In this document: piece by piece, positions 43,486 through 54,100 of the stretch | Numbering within the stretch: position 1 is the stretch's first letter | Layout of the letters: the number at the start of each line of letters is the position of its first letter | Assembly: GCA_964463355.1 (NCBI GenBank) | Contig: CAYXBP010000004.1 | Span: 70,669 to 134,668 of the forward strand | Direction of reading: 5' to 3' | DNA length: 64,000 nucleotides | From: Firm-04 sp964463355 | Lineage (GTDB): Bacteria > Bacillota > Clostridia > Oscillospirales > Ruminococcaceae | Position numbers and translations under genes: made by a program | Notes under the pieces: generated by a model | Databases searched by the model: none | The model's input: the letters and a program-made list of their open reading frames with translations, nothing else | What the model was told of the DNA's origin: nothing

Positions 43486-45891
43486 TTAGTTCGCGACGAT
43501 ATTCACCAGTTTGTTGGGAATATATATCTGCTTGCGAACCGTCTTACCCTCAATGGCTTCCTTGACTTTTTCCTCGGCAAGTGCAGCAGGTAAAACCACA
43601 TCCTGCGGGGCATTATTCGCGATCATCATACGGCACTTCAGCTTGCCGTTCACCTGCACTGCGATTTCCACCTGCTCATCCACGCATAGAGCGGGGTCGT
43701 ACTCCGGCCATGTCTGTTGATTGAGCATACCGAATCCCATCAATTCAAAGAGTTCTTCCGTTATATGGGGCGCAAAGGGATTCAACAGCATCAGCAGTGT
43801 GCGATACTCCGCACGATTCACGGCACCCGTTGCAGTCAGATCGTTGACCAAAGCCATCATTGCTGCGATGGCGGTATTGAATTTCAGATGCTCAATATCA
43901 TCGCTTACCTTGCGAATGGTCTTGTGCATTACGGTCTTGACAGCATCGCGGTACACATCACCGTCAATCACAAGATCCTGCATCGCCCAGATACGATCCA
44001 CAAAGCGTTTGCAGCCTTTCACGCTGTTTTCGCTCCACGGAGCTGCCTTTTCGTAATCACCCATAAACAGCACATACAAACGCAGCACATCGGCACCATA
44101 CTGATCGACCACATCGTTGGGATCAATAACATTGCCCTTGGATTTTGACATTTTCTCTCCGTCTGGTCCAAGAATCAGGCCCTGTGCAGTACGCTTTGCA
44201 TACGGTTCATCGGTGGGCACTGCGCCAATATCGTACAAGAACTTATGCCAGAAACGCGAATAGATCATATGACGCGTAACATGTTCCATGCCGCCATTGT
44301 ACCAATCTACGGGCATCCAGTATTTCAGTGCGTCCATATCCGCCAATTGGGTATCGTTGTGAGGATCGCAATAGCGCAGGAAATACCACGAAGAACCTGC
44401 CCACTGGGGCATAGTATCAGTTTCGCGCTTAGCAGGCGCACCGCAGTGTGGGCAAGTGCAGTGTACGAAGGAATCCAGCTTGGCGAGAGGGCTTTGCCCA
44501 TCGGTACCTGGCTCAAAATTCTCCACAGGAGGCAGCCGCAGAGGCAACTCCTCGTATGGCACAGCCACAATACCGCAATGCGGACAATGCACCAGCGGAA
44601 TCGGCTCGCCCCAATATCTCTGGCGGTTGAATGCCCAATCCTTCATTTTATACTGCACGCCTGCTTCGCCACAGCCCATACGTTCCAACACAGTCATCAC
44701 TTTAGCGATGGCATCCTTCTTGTTCGTGATGCCGTTCAGCTCGCCAGAATTGATCAGTTCACCCTCGCCAGTATATGCCTCTTGGGTGATATCGCCGCCC
44801 TTGATGACAGCAATGATCTCAATACCGAACTTCTTTGCAAAATCGTAGTCGCGGGCATCGTGGGCAGGTACCGCCATGATTGCTCCAGTGCCGTAACCCA
44901 TCATGACATAGTCAGAGATGTAAATGGGAATCTCTTTGCCTGTCAGTGGATTCACCGCAGTCAGACCCTCAATTCTCACGCCTGTTTTATCCTTGACCAG
45001 CTGGGTGCGCTCAAATTCGGTTTTCTTGGCGCATTCCTCTTTGTAGGCATCCAATGCAGCAATATTGGTAATGCTGTCACGATACTTCTGGATCATGGGA
45101 TGCTCTGGTGCCATGACCATAAAGGTTACGCCATAAAGGGTATCGGGGCGTGTAGTGTAGATGCGCAGCTGCTCGTCCTGCTCCTTGATTTTGAAATTGA
45201 CGAATGCACCAGTAGATCTTCCGATCCAGTTTTGCTGTTGCAGCTTGATATTGGGCAGATAATCGACCGTTTCCAACCCTTCCAGTAATCTGTCCGCGTA
45301 CTGGGTGATGCGCAGATACCATACATCCTTGGTTTTCTGGACGATCTCACTGTGACAAATATCACACTTGCCGCCCTGAGAATCCTCATTGGACAGCACA
45401 ACCTTGCAGCTTGGGCAGTAGTTAACAGATGTCTTATCGCGGAACACCAGACCCTTCTCAAACATCTTCAGGAAGATCCACTGTGTCCACTTGTAGTAAT
45501 CCTCCTCGGTAGTATCCACTACGCGTGCCCAATCGAAGGAGAACCCGACGCGCTTGAGCTGCTGGGTAAACTTTTTGATATTCTTATCGGTCACCTCTCT
45601 GGGATGTACACCCGTTTTGATAGCGGTATTCTCGGTGGGCAGACCGTAGGCATCAAAGCCGATAGGAAACAGCACATTGTAGCCCTGCATACGACGCTTT
45701 CTGCTGACAACCTCCAAACCAGAATACGCTTTGATGTGCCCAACGTGCATACCGGCACCCGACGGATACGGAAACTCTACCAATGCATAAAATTTCGGCT
45801 TGGTGTGATCTTTTTCGGCGGCAAATACCTGATGCTCTTCCCAGTATGCCTGCCATTTTTCTTCCACTTCATGAAAACGGTATTCCTGCAT
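43486..45891 (-). CDS. leuS: leucyl-tRNA synthetase
   Basis: Protein of 801 residues. Class I signatures are present: HIGH-type PYPSGAGMHVGHIKAYSG near residue 42 and KMSKS in GEKMSKSKGN. The CP1 editing domain (about 220-410) and the zinc-binding-like region with CPSCKVVLSNEDSQGGKCDIC are visible, as is the tRNA-binding C-terminus. It is the last gene of the housekeeping run; the upstream gene ends 30 bp before it, leaving no room for a T-box leader. Confidence 0.97.
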   Translation of the reverse strand: MQEYRFHEVEEKWQAYWEEHQVFAAEKDHTKPKFYALVEFPYPSGAGMHVGHIKAYSGLEVVSRKRRMQGYNVLFPIGFDAYGLPTENTAIKTGVHPREVTDKNIKKFTQQLKRVGFSFDWARVVDTTEEDYYKWTQWIFLKMFEKGLVFRDKTSVNYCPSCKVVLSNEDSQGGKCDICHSEIVQKTKDVWYLRITQYADRLLEGLETVDYLPNIKLQQQNWIGRSTGAFVNFKIKEQDEQLRIYTTRPDTLYGVTFMVMAPEHPMIQKYRDSITNIAALDAYKEECAKKTEFERTQLVKDKTGVRIEGLTAVNPLTGKEIPIYISDYVMMGYGTGAIMAVPAHDARDYDFAKKFGIEIIAVIKGGDITQEAYTGEGELINSGELNGITNKKDAIAKVMTVLERMGCGEAGVQYKMKDWAFNRQRYWGEPIPLVHCPHCGIVAVPYEELPLRLPPVENFEPGTDGQSPLAKLDSFVHCTCPHCGAPAKRETDTMPQWAGSSWYFLRYCDPHNDTQLADMDALKYWMPVDWYNGGMEHVTRHMIYSRFWHKFLYDIGAVPTDEPYAKRTAQGLILGPDGEKMSKSKGNVIDPNDVVDQYGADVLRLYVLFMGDYEKAAPWSENSVKGCKRFVDRIWAMQDLVIDGDVYRDAVKTVMHKTIRKVSDDIEHLKFNTAIAAMMALVNDLTATGAVNRAEYRTLLMLLNPFAPHITEELFELMGFGMLNQQTWPEYDPALCVDEQVEIAVQVNGKLKCRMMIANNAPQDVVLPAALAEEKVKEAIEGKTVRKQIYIPNKLVNIVAN

Positions 45892-45921
45892 GATCTCTTT
45901 GCTTCCTCTCTGTAAATTAAA

Positions 45922-46257
45922 CTAAATGTTGTTTGATTTGCAATGTCTGCGGATATCGGGCAAAAACGCCAGCATCGCGCCACCGCCCACATCCAGCAAG
46001 CCTTCAATCAGGTAGATGAGGTTCTGCGGCAGATGGGTGATATTATCCACAAAATGGGTACAAAACAGCGCAACCAACAAGATCCCCACGACAATATTGC
46101 TCCATTTTACGCCCAAAAACAGGCAGATCGTTGCGGCGATGGCGATCAGCAAGGTGATGAGGTTGATTCCCCCGCCGATGATCCCGTTAATGAGTGCTTT
46201 CAGTATCATATATACGCCCACTGCCGTTGCCAGCAGTTGACCGCGTTCCATTTTCAT
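45922..46257 (-). CDS. small membrane protein, 111 residues
   Basis: Not a recognised family. Four hydrophobic stretches (about 8-28, 33-50, 53-70 and 82-100) with glycine-rich turns and a short basic tail (RRHCKSN). Its ATG shares a base with the stop of rsfS (TGATG), with GGAGG inside the rsfS end, so it is translated with rsfS. It lies between rsfS and leuS. A function in translation is not implied by this. Confidence 0.72.
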   Translation of the reverse strand: MKMERGQLLATAVGVYMILKALINGIIGGGINLITLLIAIAATICLFLGVKWSNIVVGILLVALFCTHFVDNITHLPQNLIYLIEGLLDVGGGAMLAFLPDIRRHCKSNNI

Positions 46258-46622
46258 CACGCATCCTCCTCAATCAACAGATGGGAGATATCAACCTGTT
46301 CACCATCTGCCCACAGACGCTCCAGTTGATACTCTGCGCGGGTATCCTCATAGAATACATGAACCACAATATCGGCATAGTCCAGCACGATCCAATTGGC
46401 ACTGCGGTAGCCCTCGGTGCTTTTCGGCTCCACGCCACACTGCGAAAGTTCGTACTCCACCTCCCCTGCCAATGCCTTCACCTGTGTGGTGCTGGTACCA
46501 GTCGCAATCACAAAGTAGTCTGCGATGATGGTCAGGTTCGTAATGCCAATCACACGGATGTCTTTTGCCTTTTTCTTGTCCAACGTCTGTACAATCTTTT
46601 CCAGTTTTTCTTGTGTCGTCAT
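46257..46622 (-). CDS. rsfS: ribosomal silencing factor RsfS
   Basis: Protein of 121 residues. It binds ribosomal protein L14 and blocks subunit joining in starved cells. The family core is visible: KKAKDIRVIGI, IADYFVIATGTSTTQVKALA and the ending WIVLDYADIVVHVFYEDTRAEYQLERLWAD. It sits in the common order nadD-yqeK-LCP-rsfS. AGGAGG precedes the ATG. Confidence 0.95.
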   Translation of the reverse strand: MTTQEKLEKIVQTLDKKKAKDIRVIGITNLTIIADYFVIATGTSTTQVKALAGEVEYELSQCGVEPKSTEGYRSANWIVLDYADIVVHVFYEDTRAEYQLERLWADGEQVDISHLLIEEDA

Positions 46623-46660
46623 AGGTTCCTCCTTTGGTTTTTCGTTCCTTGATTCATCGC

Positions 46661-47899
46661 TCAGCCACCGTTAAAGTGGTCGCCGCCGATGACGGTGCCC
46701 AGATCGGTGGATTCGTGATCGTATGTGGTATCGCGATAATTCCCCTCGCTGATCAACTCACAGATGGGCAGTTCAAATATCGGCTGATAATAGGGGCGAA
46801 ACCGGAGATTAAGCAGCTCCACCGCTGGTTGATAGTGTATCGACCAGACAGAATAACTGTTACTTTTCGGGCCTGGACGATGGTTGACCGCCTCACCAGG
46901 AAGCATATACATTGCGATGCGCTCCATGCCAATCGTCTGTGCAAAATCTGCAAGCTTGGACATTTCTCCAATGGAAAGATCGGAGTACACCAGTTCTTCA
47001 TCCATGATGGTATCGGCATATCGAAGCAGTGAAAATGTACCGGTATCGCAGATTTTTTGCATCAACGCCGCCAAAAAAATGCGCTGCGCCTGCATTCTGC
47101 CGATATCGCCTTCGATATAGCCGTGACGATACCGCACCATCCACTCTGCCTGCTGGCCGCTGAGCGTCTGCTTACCAGCGTGAATGGTTTTATCTGCCTC
47201 ATAGTGGATTGTATAAGGCATATCAATGGGAACACCACCGATGAGATCCACGATATCTACAATATCCTCGCAGCCCGTTGTGATATAACGATCAATGGGA
47301 ATACAGAAAGTTTCCTCAATGCAATTCACCACACGCTGCACAGCAGAGACCGACGGATCGCCGAGGGCATACACGCTATTGATCTTTCCGCCGCTGAACG
47401 AGGTATATTCAGGTACGTAGGTATCTCGCGGAATCTGTAGGACATGAATCTGATTGCCTGCAATATCAAACATGGCAAGCATCATCACATCGGTATTGCT
47501 TCGCTGTTCGTCAAGCCCAAGAAACAAGATGCTGAACTGCCCTTCACGAATCTGGTCGAGGTTAAGCCCATCATCAAAGGCAGCGGAGTTTTCCACATCC
47601 GCCTCACTTTTCACTGCAAAGGAAAACTCCTTGGATTCAAGCGTCCCCTGCTCCCCTGTAAAGGGCTTCCAGTGGCGAAATTTGTCCATCAACGAAATCT
47701 GCGTTTTCACGGTTCTGCCGTTGGCATCGGCATACTCATATGGGATCAGCTTTGCGTGGAGGATCATCGTCGCGGAAATGCCCACTGCCAACACAATGGC
47801 GATGACCACACCCAGACGCTCCGAAAAGCGCATTGGGCGATACTTTTTTTGTTTCTTTTTCCGCTGCGTGGCAACGGTCGATTTCCCACTTTTTGCCAT
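46661..47899 (-). CDS. LCP-family (LytR-CpsA-Psr) cell-wall glycopolymer transferase
   Basis: Protein of 412 residues: basic cytoplasmic tail with KKKQKK, one membrane helix (about 32-50), then the outer LCP domain (about 120-300). LCP motifs are present: ILFLGLDEQRSNTDVMML, QIPRDTYV, KINSVYALG and the Arg-rich WMVRYRHGYIEGDIGRMQAQ. Such enzymes attach wall teichoic acids or capsule to peptidoglycan. ATG 47899 follows AAAGGAG by seven bases; the frame reaching to 47983 has no such site. Confidence 0.92.
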   Translation of the reverse strand: MAKSGKSTVATQRKKKQKKYRPMRFSERLGVVIAIVLAVGISATMILHAKLIPYEYADANGRTVKTQISLMDKFRHWKPFTGEQGTLESKEFSFAVKSEADVENSAAFDDGLNLDQIREGQFSILFLGLDEQRSNTDVMMLAMFDIAGNQIHVLQIPRDTYVPEYTSFSGGKINSVYALGDPSVSAVQRVVNCIEETFCIPIDRYITTGCEDIVDIVDLIGGVPIDMPYTIHYEADKTIHAGKQTLSGQQAEWMVRYRHGYIEGDIGRMQAQRIFLAALMQKICDTGTFSLLRYADTIMDEELVYSDLSIGEMSKLADFAQTIGMERIAMYMLPGEAVNHRPGPKSNSYSVWSIHYQPAVELLNLRFRPYYQPIFELPICELISEGNYRDTTYDHESTDLGTVIGGDHFNGG

Positions 47900-47995
47900 A
47901 ATACTGCTCCTTTGGCGAACAAATGCTGCATTCAGATATCTGTCATACAGATCTTGAAACATCCTGTTTATTCGCCGCAGCAAGCGGCAACGATA

Positions 47996-48607
47996 CTATT
48001 TACTTTCCGGCTTGGTTCTTGCGGCAATGCGCCGCAGATAGTAATTATAGGCTTCGGCGGTACAAAGCGGCAGCGGTGTACCTTTTTTCAGCACACTTTC
48101 TATTGAAAAGGATATGCCCGTAAGCATCGCCTTATGCAGATCGGAAAAAGCCAATTTACGGATGCGTTCCACATCACGGTAGCTGCGGTCTGCGGAGATG
48201 AGATCCGCCATATAAACAATTTCTTCCAGAATCGTCATATTGGCGTGCCCCACGGTATGCCATCTTGCAGCACCAAGCACCTCACGGTTCTCGATGCCCA
48301 ATTCATACTGCATATACGAGGCAGCTGCAATACCATGCCACACAGGTCTGCAAAGCCATTCTACATCCTCCACGGGAAAACTGCCGCTGCGCATGAGGGA
48401 CTCCTGTTCCTCTGGCGGCAGCTCCTTGCAGCAATCGTGCAGCAGCCCTGCGAGATAAGCCCAATCCGGATCCGCGTGCCAACGCACTGCAAGTTCACGG
48501 GCAGAATTTGCCACATTTACCGAATGGGTAAACCGCTTTTTGGAGAGCCTTGCACGCAACAATACGATATAGCTTTGAAACTGCGTTGATAACTGCGACT
48601 GCTCCAT
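47996..48607 (-). CDS. yqeK: YqeK-type HD-domain diadenosine tetraphosphatase
   Basis: Protein of 203 residues, HD domain with FTHSVNVANSARELA, LAGLLHDCCKELP and the later RWHTVGHANMT and MADLIS motifs. YqeK enzymes split Ap4A symmetrically into ADP. It lies 24 bp after nadD, the usual partner, with AAGGAGG before the ATG. Confidence 0.92.
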   Translation of the reverse strand: MEQSQLSTQFQSYIVLLRARLSKKRFTHSVNVANSARELAVRWHADPDWAYLAGLLHDCCKELPPEEQESLMRSGSFPVEDVEWLCRPVWHGIAAASYMQYELGIENREVLGAARWHTVGHANMTILEEIVYMADLISADRSYRDVERIRKLAFSDLHKAMLTGISFSIESVLKKGTPLPLCTAEAYNYYLRRIAARTKPESK

Positions 48608-48631
48608 ACAAACGCCTCCTTACTAAAGATA

Positions 48632-49252
48632 TCATTGACGGTACAACCCGTATACATTCATATATTGTACTACATTTTCCGGCAAAAGGCAAGAGCAACT
48701 TTCACTTTTTTGCATTTTCTCTCGAATTTGCGTGGAGGAAACGGGCAATGCTGCAACAGGCAACACAAGAATATCTGCGGGTTGTTTTCCATCATCCTGC
48801 ATTTGCCGCTGCAAGTCTTCAGCCTTTTGCCGCAATTGCGCTGCATCTCCGTGCTGCCGTGATACCGCACAGACAGCCGTCATCTCCAAAATATCCATCC
48901 AGCGATACCAACGATCAAAGCTCAGCAGCATATCACTGCCAATCATCAGCGTCCATTTCACATTAGGATACTGCGCTTTCAGGTACGCGAGGGTTTCCAC
49001 GGTATAGGATTTCCCACTTTTGCAAATCTCATAGTCGGATACGGCAAGCCAATCATATTTGCTTGCCGCAAGCTTGCACATAGCATACCGATGCTTCGCA
49101 TCCACATAGGCAGCAGAGGATTTATGAGGCGCAGTACCTGTCGGCATCAGCACCACATAGTCCAACCCACAGGCTGATTTTACGGATTCGGCCAGATGCA
49201 GGTGTCCGTTATGGATCGGGTTGAAACTGCCGCCGAACAATCCTGCACGCAC
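48632..49252 (-). CDS. nadD: nicotinate-nucleotide adenylyltransferase, GTG start
   Basis: Protein of 206 residues that joins nicotinate mononucleotide and ATP in NAD synthesis. GGSFNPIHNGHL carries the nucleotidyltransferase (H/T)xGH motif and STQIR is the C-terminal ATP-site motif. The start is GTG 49252, directly after the yhbY stop (TAAGTG), with AAAGGA inside the end of yhbY. Confidence 0.95.
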   Translation of the reverse strand: MRAGLFGGSFNPIHNGHLHLAESVKSACGLDYVVLMPTGTAPHKSSAAYVDAKHRYAMCKLAASKYDWLAVSDYEICKSGKSYTVETLAYLKAQYPNVKWTLMIGSDMLLSFDRWYRWMDILEMTAVCAVSRQHGDAAQLRQKAEDLQRQMQDDGKQPADILVLPVAALPVSSTQIREKMQKSESCSCLLPENVVQYMNVYGLYRQ

Positions 49253-49567
49253 TTATGATTTCCTTTTGCCGTTTGCAGGCACCAGTGCAATGACGGGCTG
49301 TTTCGGATTGGGTTTATACAACACAAAGCGACTGCCAATGACACATACCACATCCGCCTCCACGGCAGCTGCAATCTCCTCAGCGGCTTCTCTGGCAGAA
49401 TACTCCGCATTCTCCAGTACGCGCAGTTTGATCAGCTCTCTGGCGCGCAGTGCGTCTTTGATTTGTTGCAGCATCGCATCCCCGATGCCGCCCTTGCCCA
49501 CCTGAAAAATCGTTTCCATTGTGTTTGCCAGACCGCGCAGCTGTGCGCGCTGCTTACTTGTTAACAT
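49253..49567 (-). CDS. yhbY: YhbY-type CRM-domain RNA-binding protein
   Basis: Protein of 104 residues consisting of one CRM domain (LTSKQRAQLRGLANTMETIFQVGKGGI and the later ELIKLRVLEN). YhbY binds pre-50S particles. It sits between the XTP pyrophosphatase gene and nadD, in the common Clostridia order. Confidence 0.93.
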   Translation of the reverse strand: MLTSKQRAQLRGLANTMETIFQVGKGGIGDAMLQQIKDALRARELIKLRVLENAEYSAREAAEEIAAAVEADVVCVIGSRFVLYKPNPKQPVIALVPANGKRKS

Positions 49568-49579
49568 GATTTGTCCTCC

Positions 49580-50182
49580 TCAAAGGCTTTGCTGCGTCAG
49601 CAGTGCCACAACCTGCTCCAAGGCACGTTTGCGGTGGCTGACGGCGTTTTTCTCTTCTGCTGTAAACTCCGCAAAGCTGCGCCCATTGATCTCAAATATG
49701 GGATCATATCCAAAACCATTTTCACCATGGGGCACATATCCGATGCAGCCCTCCACTCTGCCTTCTACAACATATTTTGTCCCATCAGGGGTAATCAGGC
49801 ACATGGCGCAGGCAAAATATGCACCACGATTCTCTTTCGGCACATTTTCCATCATTGAAAGCAGTTTTTCGCAGCGTTGTGCATCGGTCGCATCTTCCCC
49901 TGCAAATCGGTGCGAATACACACCTGGTGCGCCGTCAAGGGCATCCACGCACAGACCGCTGTCATCCGCTAACACATAGCAGTTTTCATTGTTCGCTGAT
50001 TGCCGATCAAAAATTGCCTGTGCCTTAATTGCCGCATTCTCGGAAAAAGTGGTACCGTTTTCTTCTACTGTCAAATCAATGCCCGCCTCACGCTGCCCAC
50101 AAATGGTAAGCGACTTGTTGCTTAGCATTTCCCGAATCTCGCGGAGTTTATTCTGATTATTCGTTGCCAAAATCAGCAGCAT
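49580..50182 (-). CDS. XTP/dITP diphosphatase (RdgB/HAM1 family)
   Basis: Protein of 200 residues. It removes non-standard purine triphosphates from the nucleotide pool. ILATNNQNKLREI at the start, ADDSGLCVDALDGAPGVYSHRF and the FGYDPIFEINGRSFAEF segment are family signatures. Its start lies 26 bp inside the end of ftsY, so the two are coupled. Confidence 0.95.
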   Translation of the reverse strand: MLLILATNNQNKLREIREMLSNKSLTICGQREAGIDLTVEENGTTFSENAAIKAQAIFDRQSANNENCYVLADDSGLCVDALDGAPGVYSHRFAGEDATDAQRCEKLLSMMENVPKENRGAYFACAMCLITPDGTKYVVEGRVEGCIGYVPHGENGFGYDPIFEINGRSFAEFTAEEKNAVSHRKRALEQVVALLTQQSL

Positions 50183-51125
50183 CTTCCCGGTCCTCCTGTC
50201 CGATATCGTCTGTCACCTCACGGTCAAACAGAGCCTCTACAAAATCTTTAGAAGAAAACGCCTGAAGATCGTCAATGGATTCACCAACACCTATGAGCTT
50301 TACAGGAATCTTCAGTTCATTGCAGATGGAAATCACGATACCGCCCTTTGCGGTGCCATCAAGCTTTGTCAGCACAATGCCTGTAATGGGCGCAACCTCT
50401 TGGAATAATCTCGCCTGATTGACGGCATTCTGCCCCGTTGTGGCATCCAACACCAGCAGACATTCTCGTGCGCAGCCCTCTGCCTCGCGATCAATTACAC
50501 GATTGATCTTGGCAAGCTCCTGCATCAGGTTCTTCTTGTTATGCAATCTGCCTGCGGTGTCACAGATCACCACATCACAACCTCTGGCTTTTGCCGCAAC
50601 TACCGCATCATATACTACTGCGGCAGGATCACTGCCCTCGGCATGGCGCACCAGAGATACTCCTGCTCGATCTGTCCACACAGCAAGCTGGTCGATCGCA
50701 GCTGCACGGAATGTATCGGCGGCAGCAACCAGAACCTGCTTACCCTCGTTTTTCAGTTGATGACACAACTTGCCGATGGTGGTTGTCTTACCTGCACCGT
50801 TGACACCGATCACCAAAATGACCGACGGTTTTGTGGAAAGATCAAGCGGAGTATCCTCGCCCATCATCTCCGCTACAATTTCCTGAATCAGCCCCATGAT
50901 ATCATTTGGATCAGTAATACCGCGCTCTTTCACAAGGGCACGAAGGGCGTCGCAAATCTGCATGGCGGTCTCGGCACCCATATCGCCCATGATCATGGTT
51001 TCTTCCAGCTGTTCAAAGAGTTCTTCATCAATTTTCGTAAACGAATGCAGCAGACGACGCATTCCCTTGATTACGCTATCTCGCGTTTTTCGCAATCCTT
51101 CACGAATCTTTGCAAATATGCCCAT
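50157..51125 (-). CDS. ftsY: signal recognition particle receptor FtsY
   Basis: Protein of 322 residues, NG domain only with almost no acidic A domain, as in many Clostridia. GTPase motifs GVNGAGKTTTIGKL, DTAGR and TKLDGTAKGG are intact. It docks ribosome-SRP complexes at the membrane. It lies 25 bp after smc, a widely conserved pair. Confidence 0.96.
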   Translation of the reverse strand: MGIFAKIREGLRKTRDSVIKGMRRLLHSFTKIDEELFEQLEETMIMGDMGAETAMQICDALRALVKERGITDPNDIMGLIQEIVAEMMGEDTPLDLSTKPSVILVIGVNGAGKTTTIGKLCHQLKNEGKQVLVAAADTFRAAAIDQLAVWTDRAGVSLVRHAEGSDPAAVVYDAVVAAKARGCDVVICDTAGRLHNKKNLMQELAKINRVIDREAEGCARECLLVLDATTGQNAVNQARLFQEVAPITGIVLTKLDGTAKGGIVISICNELKIPVKLIGVGESIDDLQAFSSKDFVEALFDREVTDDIGQEDREDAADFGNE

Positions 51126-51150
51126 TAGCGGCTCCTTTCATCGCAGTACA

Positions 51151-54100
51151 TCATAATTCTGTCATTGCCATACCATTCTGGTCAAGCCGCAGCAGGCGAG
51201 ATACGCCATCCTCCTGCATGGTGACACCATACAGCACATTGGCTTCTTCCATGGCACTGCGTCGGTGGGTGATGACCACAAACTGCGTATGGTTAATAAA
51301 ATTTTGCAGATACTGTGCATACTTTCGCACATTGACCTCATCCAACGCTGCATCAATCTCATCCAGAATACAAAACGGTGCAGGGCGCAGTTTCAAAATT
51401 GCAAAATAGATACATATCGCCACAAAGGACTGCTCGCCGCCGGAAAGTGCAATCAGGTTTCGAATCACCTTGCCGGGGGGCGCAACACTGATCTCAATGC
51501 CTGATTCCAGAATATGATCAGGATCGGTCAGCGACAGGGACGCAGAGCCACCACCAAACAACTCGTGGAAGATCTCGCTGAAATAACGGTTAATCAGATC
51601 AAAGCTTTCACGGAAGATACGGCACATATCCTCGGTCAGCTGCTCAATGAGGCGTTCCAGTTCTCCCTTTGCCTGCTCGATATCTTTCATCTGCTCCGAC
51701 AGAAACGCATATCGCTCGGATACCTCACGGTATTCATCAATCGCTGCAACATTCACAGAACCCAGTGCGCGAATGCGATTCTTAACAGAAGCCAGTGCCG
51801 TTTCCGTTTCACGAAGATCAGCAATAGGCTTTGCATAGGCTTCCGCTTCGGAACGCGTCATTTCATAGGTTTCCTGCAAGCGGAACACCAAATCATCCAT
51901 TTCTTTTTGTGCGTTGGCAAGGCGTTCTTCCGCACGGGAACGTTCTCCTGACTGCTTTTCTCTGGCATCGCGTAATTCGTCTATTCCTTCTCGCAAAACG
52001 CGGGTGTAGCGTTCTTTTTCCTCATGCAGCTCACGCAGACGGCGCGTTTCCTCTTGAGAAGTATCAATTTTTTTGCGATTCTCCTGCTGCGTCAGCAACA
52101 ACGTTTGCCTTTCGCGTTCTTTCTGTGCGATAAACGTCTTTGCCTGTTTTAGCCGTTCTTCCAGATTCTGCTTCTGTTCTTCGGAAGATTCCATAGACTG
52201 CGCCATCACAAGACGGTTATGCTGCTCGGTTTCGATATCCTTCAGCAACTCCGCGCGGCGAATCTTACCTGCGGAGATCCGATTTGTACAGGCAACGCTT
52301 TCTTGCTCAATATCGCTGCGCTGCACACGGCTTTCGGTACGCTGTGCTTCGCCATCGGCAATCACGGCATCCAGCTCTGCAATGCGTTTTTTGGCTTCTT
52401 CGCATATTACCAGCAATTGATCTGCACGCTGCTGCAAGCGCTCCACGCGTTGGGAATCGGTTTCCTGCATACGGGCATCCGCCTCCGCAGTAGCCTGCAA
52501 CTGCGCCAAAAGACGTCGCTTTTCGTTGAGCTGCTCATCGTTCTCGGAAATCAACGCACGCACGCCATCGGTATCTGCCCTGAGTTTATCCCACTCTGCC
52601 TTGGCTTTTTCCGTCGCGATGCGCGCTGCCTGCTGCTCCGTTTCCAATTTCTTCAAATGTGCAGAGGCTTCTTCCATCTCATGCTTGCGGGTAATCACGC
52701 CTGCGGATCTTGCCGCAGAACCGCCCGTAAACGAACCGCCCGAATGGATCACCTGACCATCCAGCGTAACAATACGAAAACGATACCCAAACTTTTTGGC
52801 AATCAGCGTGGCAGCGTCGATGTCCTCGGCAACGGCAATACGCCCCAACAGACTCTCTATAACACTGCGATAGCGTTCATCAAAGCCCACCAAATCGCAG
52901 GCTATAGCAACAAATCCGCTGATACCGTTCAGATTCTCACGCAGCACTCCACCACGAATGGTCGTCAGCGGCAAAAAGGTTGCCCTACCGCCGTGGATAT
53001 CTTTCAAATAGCGGATGCACCGTTTGGCTGCATCTTCATTCTCCACCACTAGATTCTGCAAGGCACCGCCCAAGGCTGTTTCAATCGCGTTTCCATACTG
53101 AGGCTCCACAGTGATCAGCTGCGCCACTGTGCCGTACACTCCGCCCAATCTGCCACTGCCTGCGACTTTTAGCACCTGCCGCACGCTACCTGCATAGCCC
53201 TCCATATTTTGTTCCAAGTCATGCAGGATACGCTGCTTTTGCTGCACCTGCCGATATTCTGCATTTAGTTCGGTCAGTGCATTCACTGTCTGCTGATACT
53301 TTTGCTCCTTTCCTGTGATCAGTCGCTGAAAGCCCTCGGCGCGGTTCAACAATTCAGTACGTTTTTCCTCCAGTGAACTGCACTCGTGCTGCAAGGTCTG
53401 CTCTCTGTCGGCATACTGCTGCAAACGCTCGGCAAGACTTACGGATTCTTCCTTTGCCCTGCGCACCTGCTCTACTGCATCACGATAGTCATTCTCCGCA
53501 GTTTGCAGCCGCACACGCTGTTCACTTTGCTGCAAAACAAGTTTTCCCAGCGCATCATCCTGCGCCTTTGCCTTTGTATCTGCTAACGCTGCCTGCTGTT
53601 CTGCCACAGCAAGTGTTTCAGCTGCTGATTGCAGTTCTGCTTCTAATTGCTGCTGCCTTGCCAAAAGATCAGTCAGGTACGCATCCTGCTCGGCGATCTT
53701 CTGCTCCCATGTAGATGCAGAAAGCGACAACGCACGCAGCTGCTCACGGTAATCATCCATGGCTGTGGTACTGTGACGGATTTCGTTATCACAAACGGCA
53801 ATGCCTGCGATAAGGTTTGCGTTTTCCTGCTCGGCATTGACCACCAACGTCTGCAATTGTTCAATATCCACAGTTGCCTGCTGCATATCATGATAGGCAA
53901 GCTGCAATTTTTCTTCCTCACGGGCAATATCGCTTTGCAGATTTTCATACTCTGCTGTAAGCTGCAAGCAGCGATCAGCAAGGCTCTGCATTTGCGAGGA
54001 AAGCACTGTCAACCGATGATTCCACACGGAGATTTCCAACTGTTTACGCTCCTCAGCCAACACCAGAAAACGCTCTGCTTTTTCGGACTGTGCCTTCAAC

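Noticed and set aside
45892..45921. A T-box leader expected before leuS
   Set aside because: Only 30 bp separate leuS from the upstream gene, and no specifier or antiterminator element is present.
52219..53052. A 277-codon open frame antisense to smc
   Set aside because: No domain is seen, and it lies wholly within the certain smc gene.
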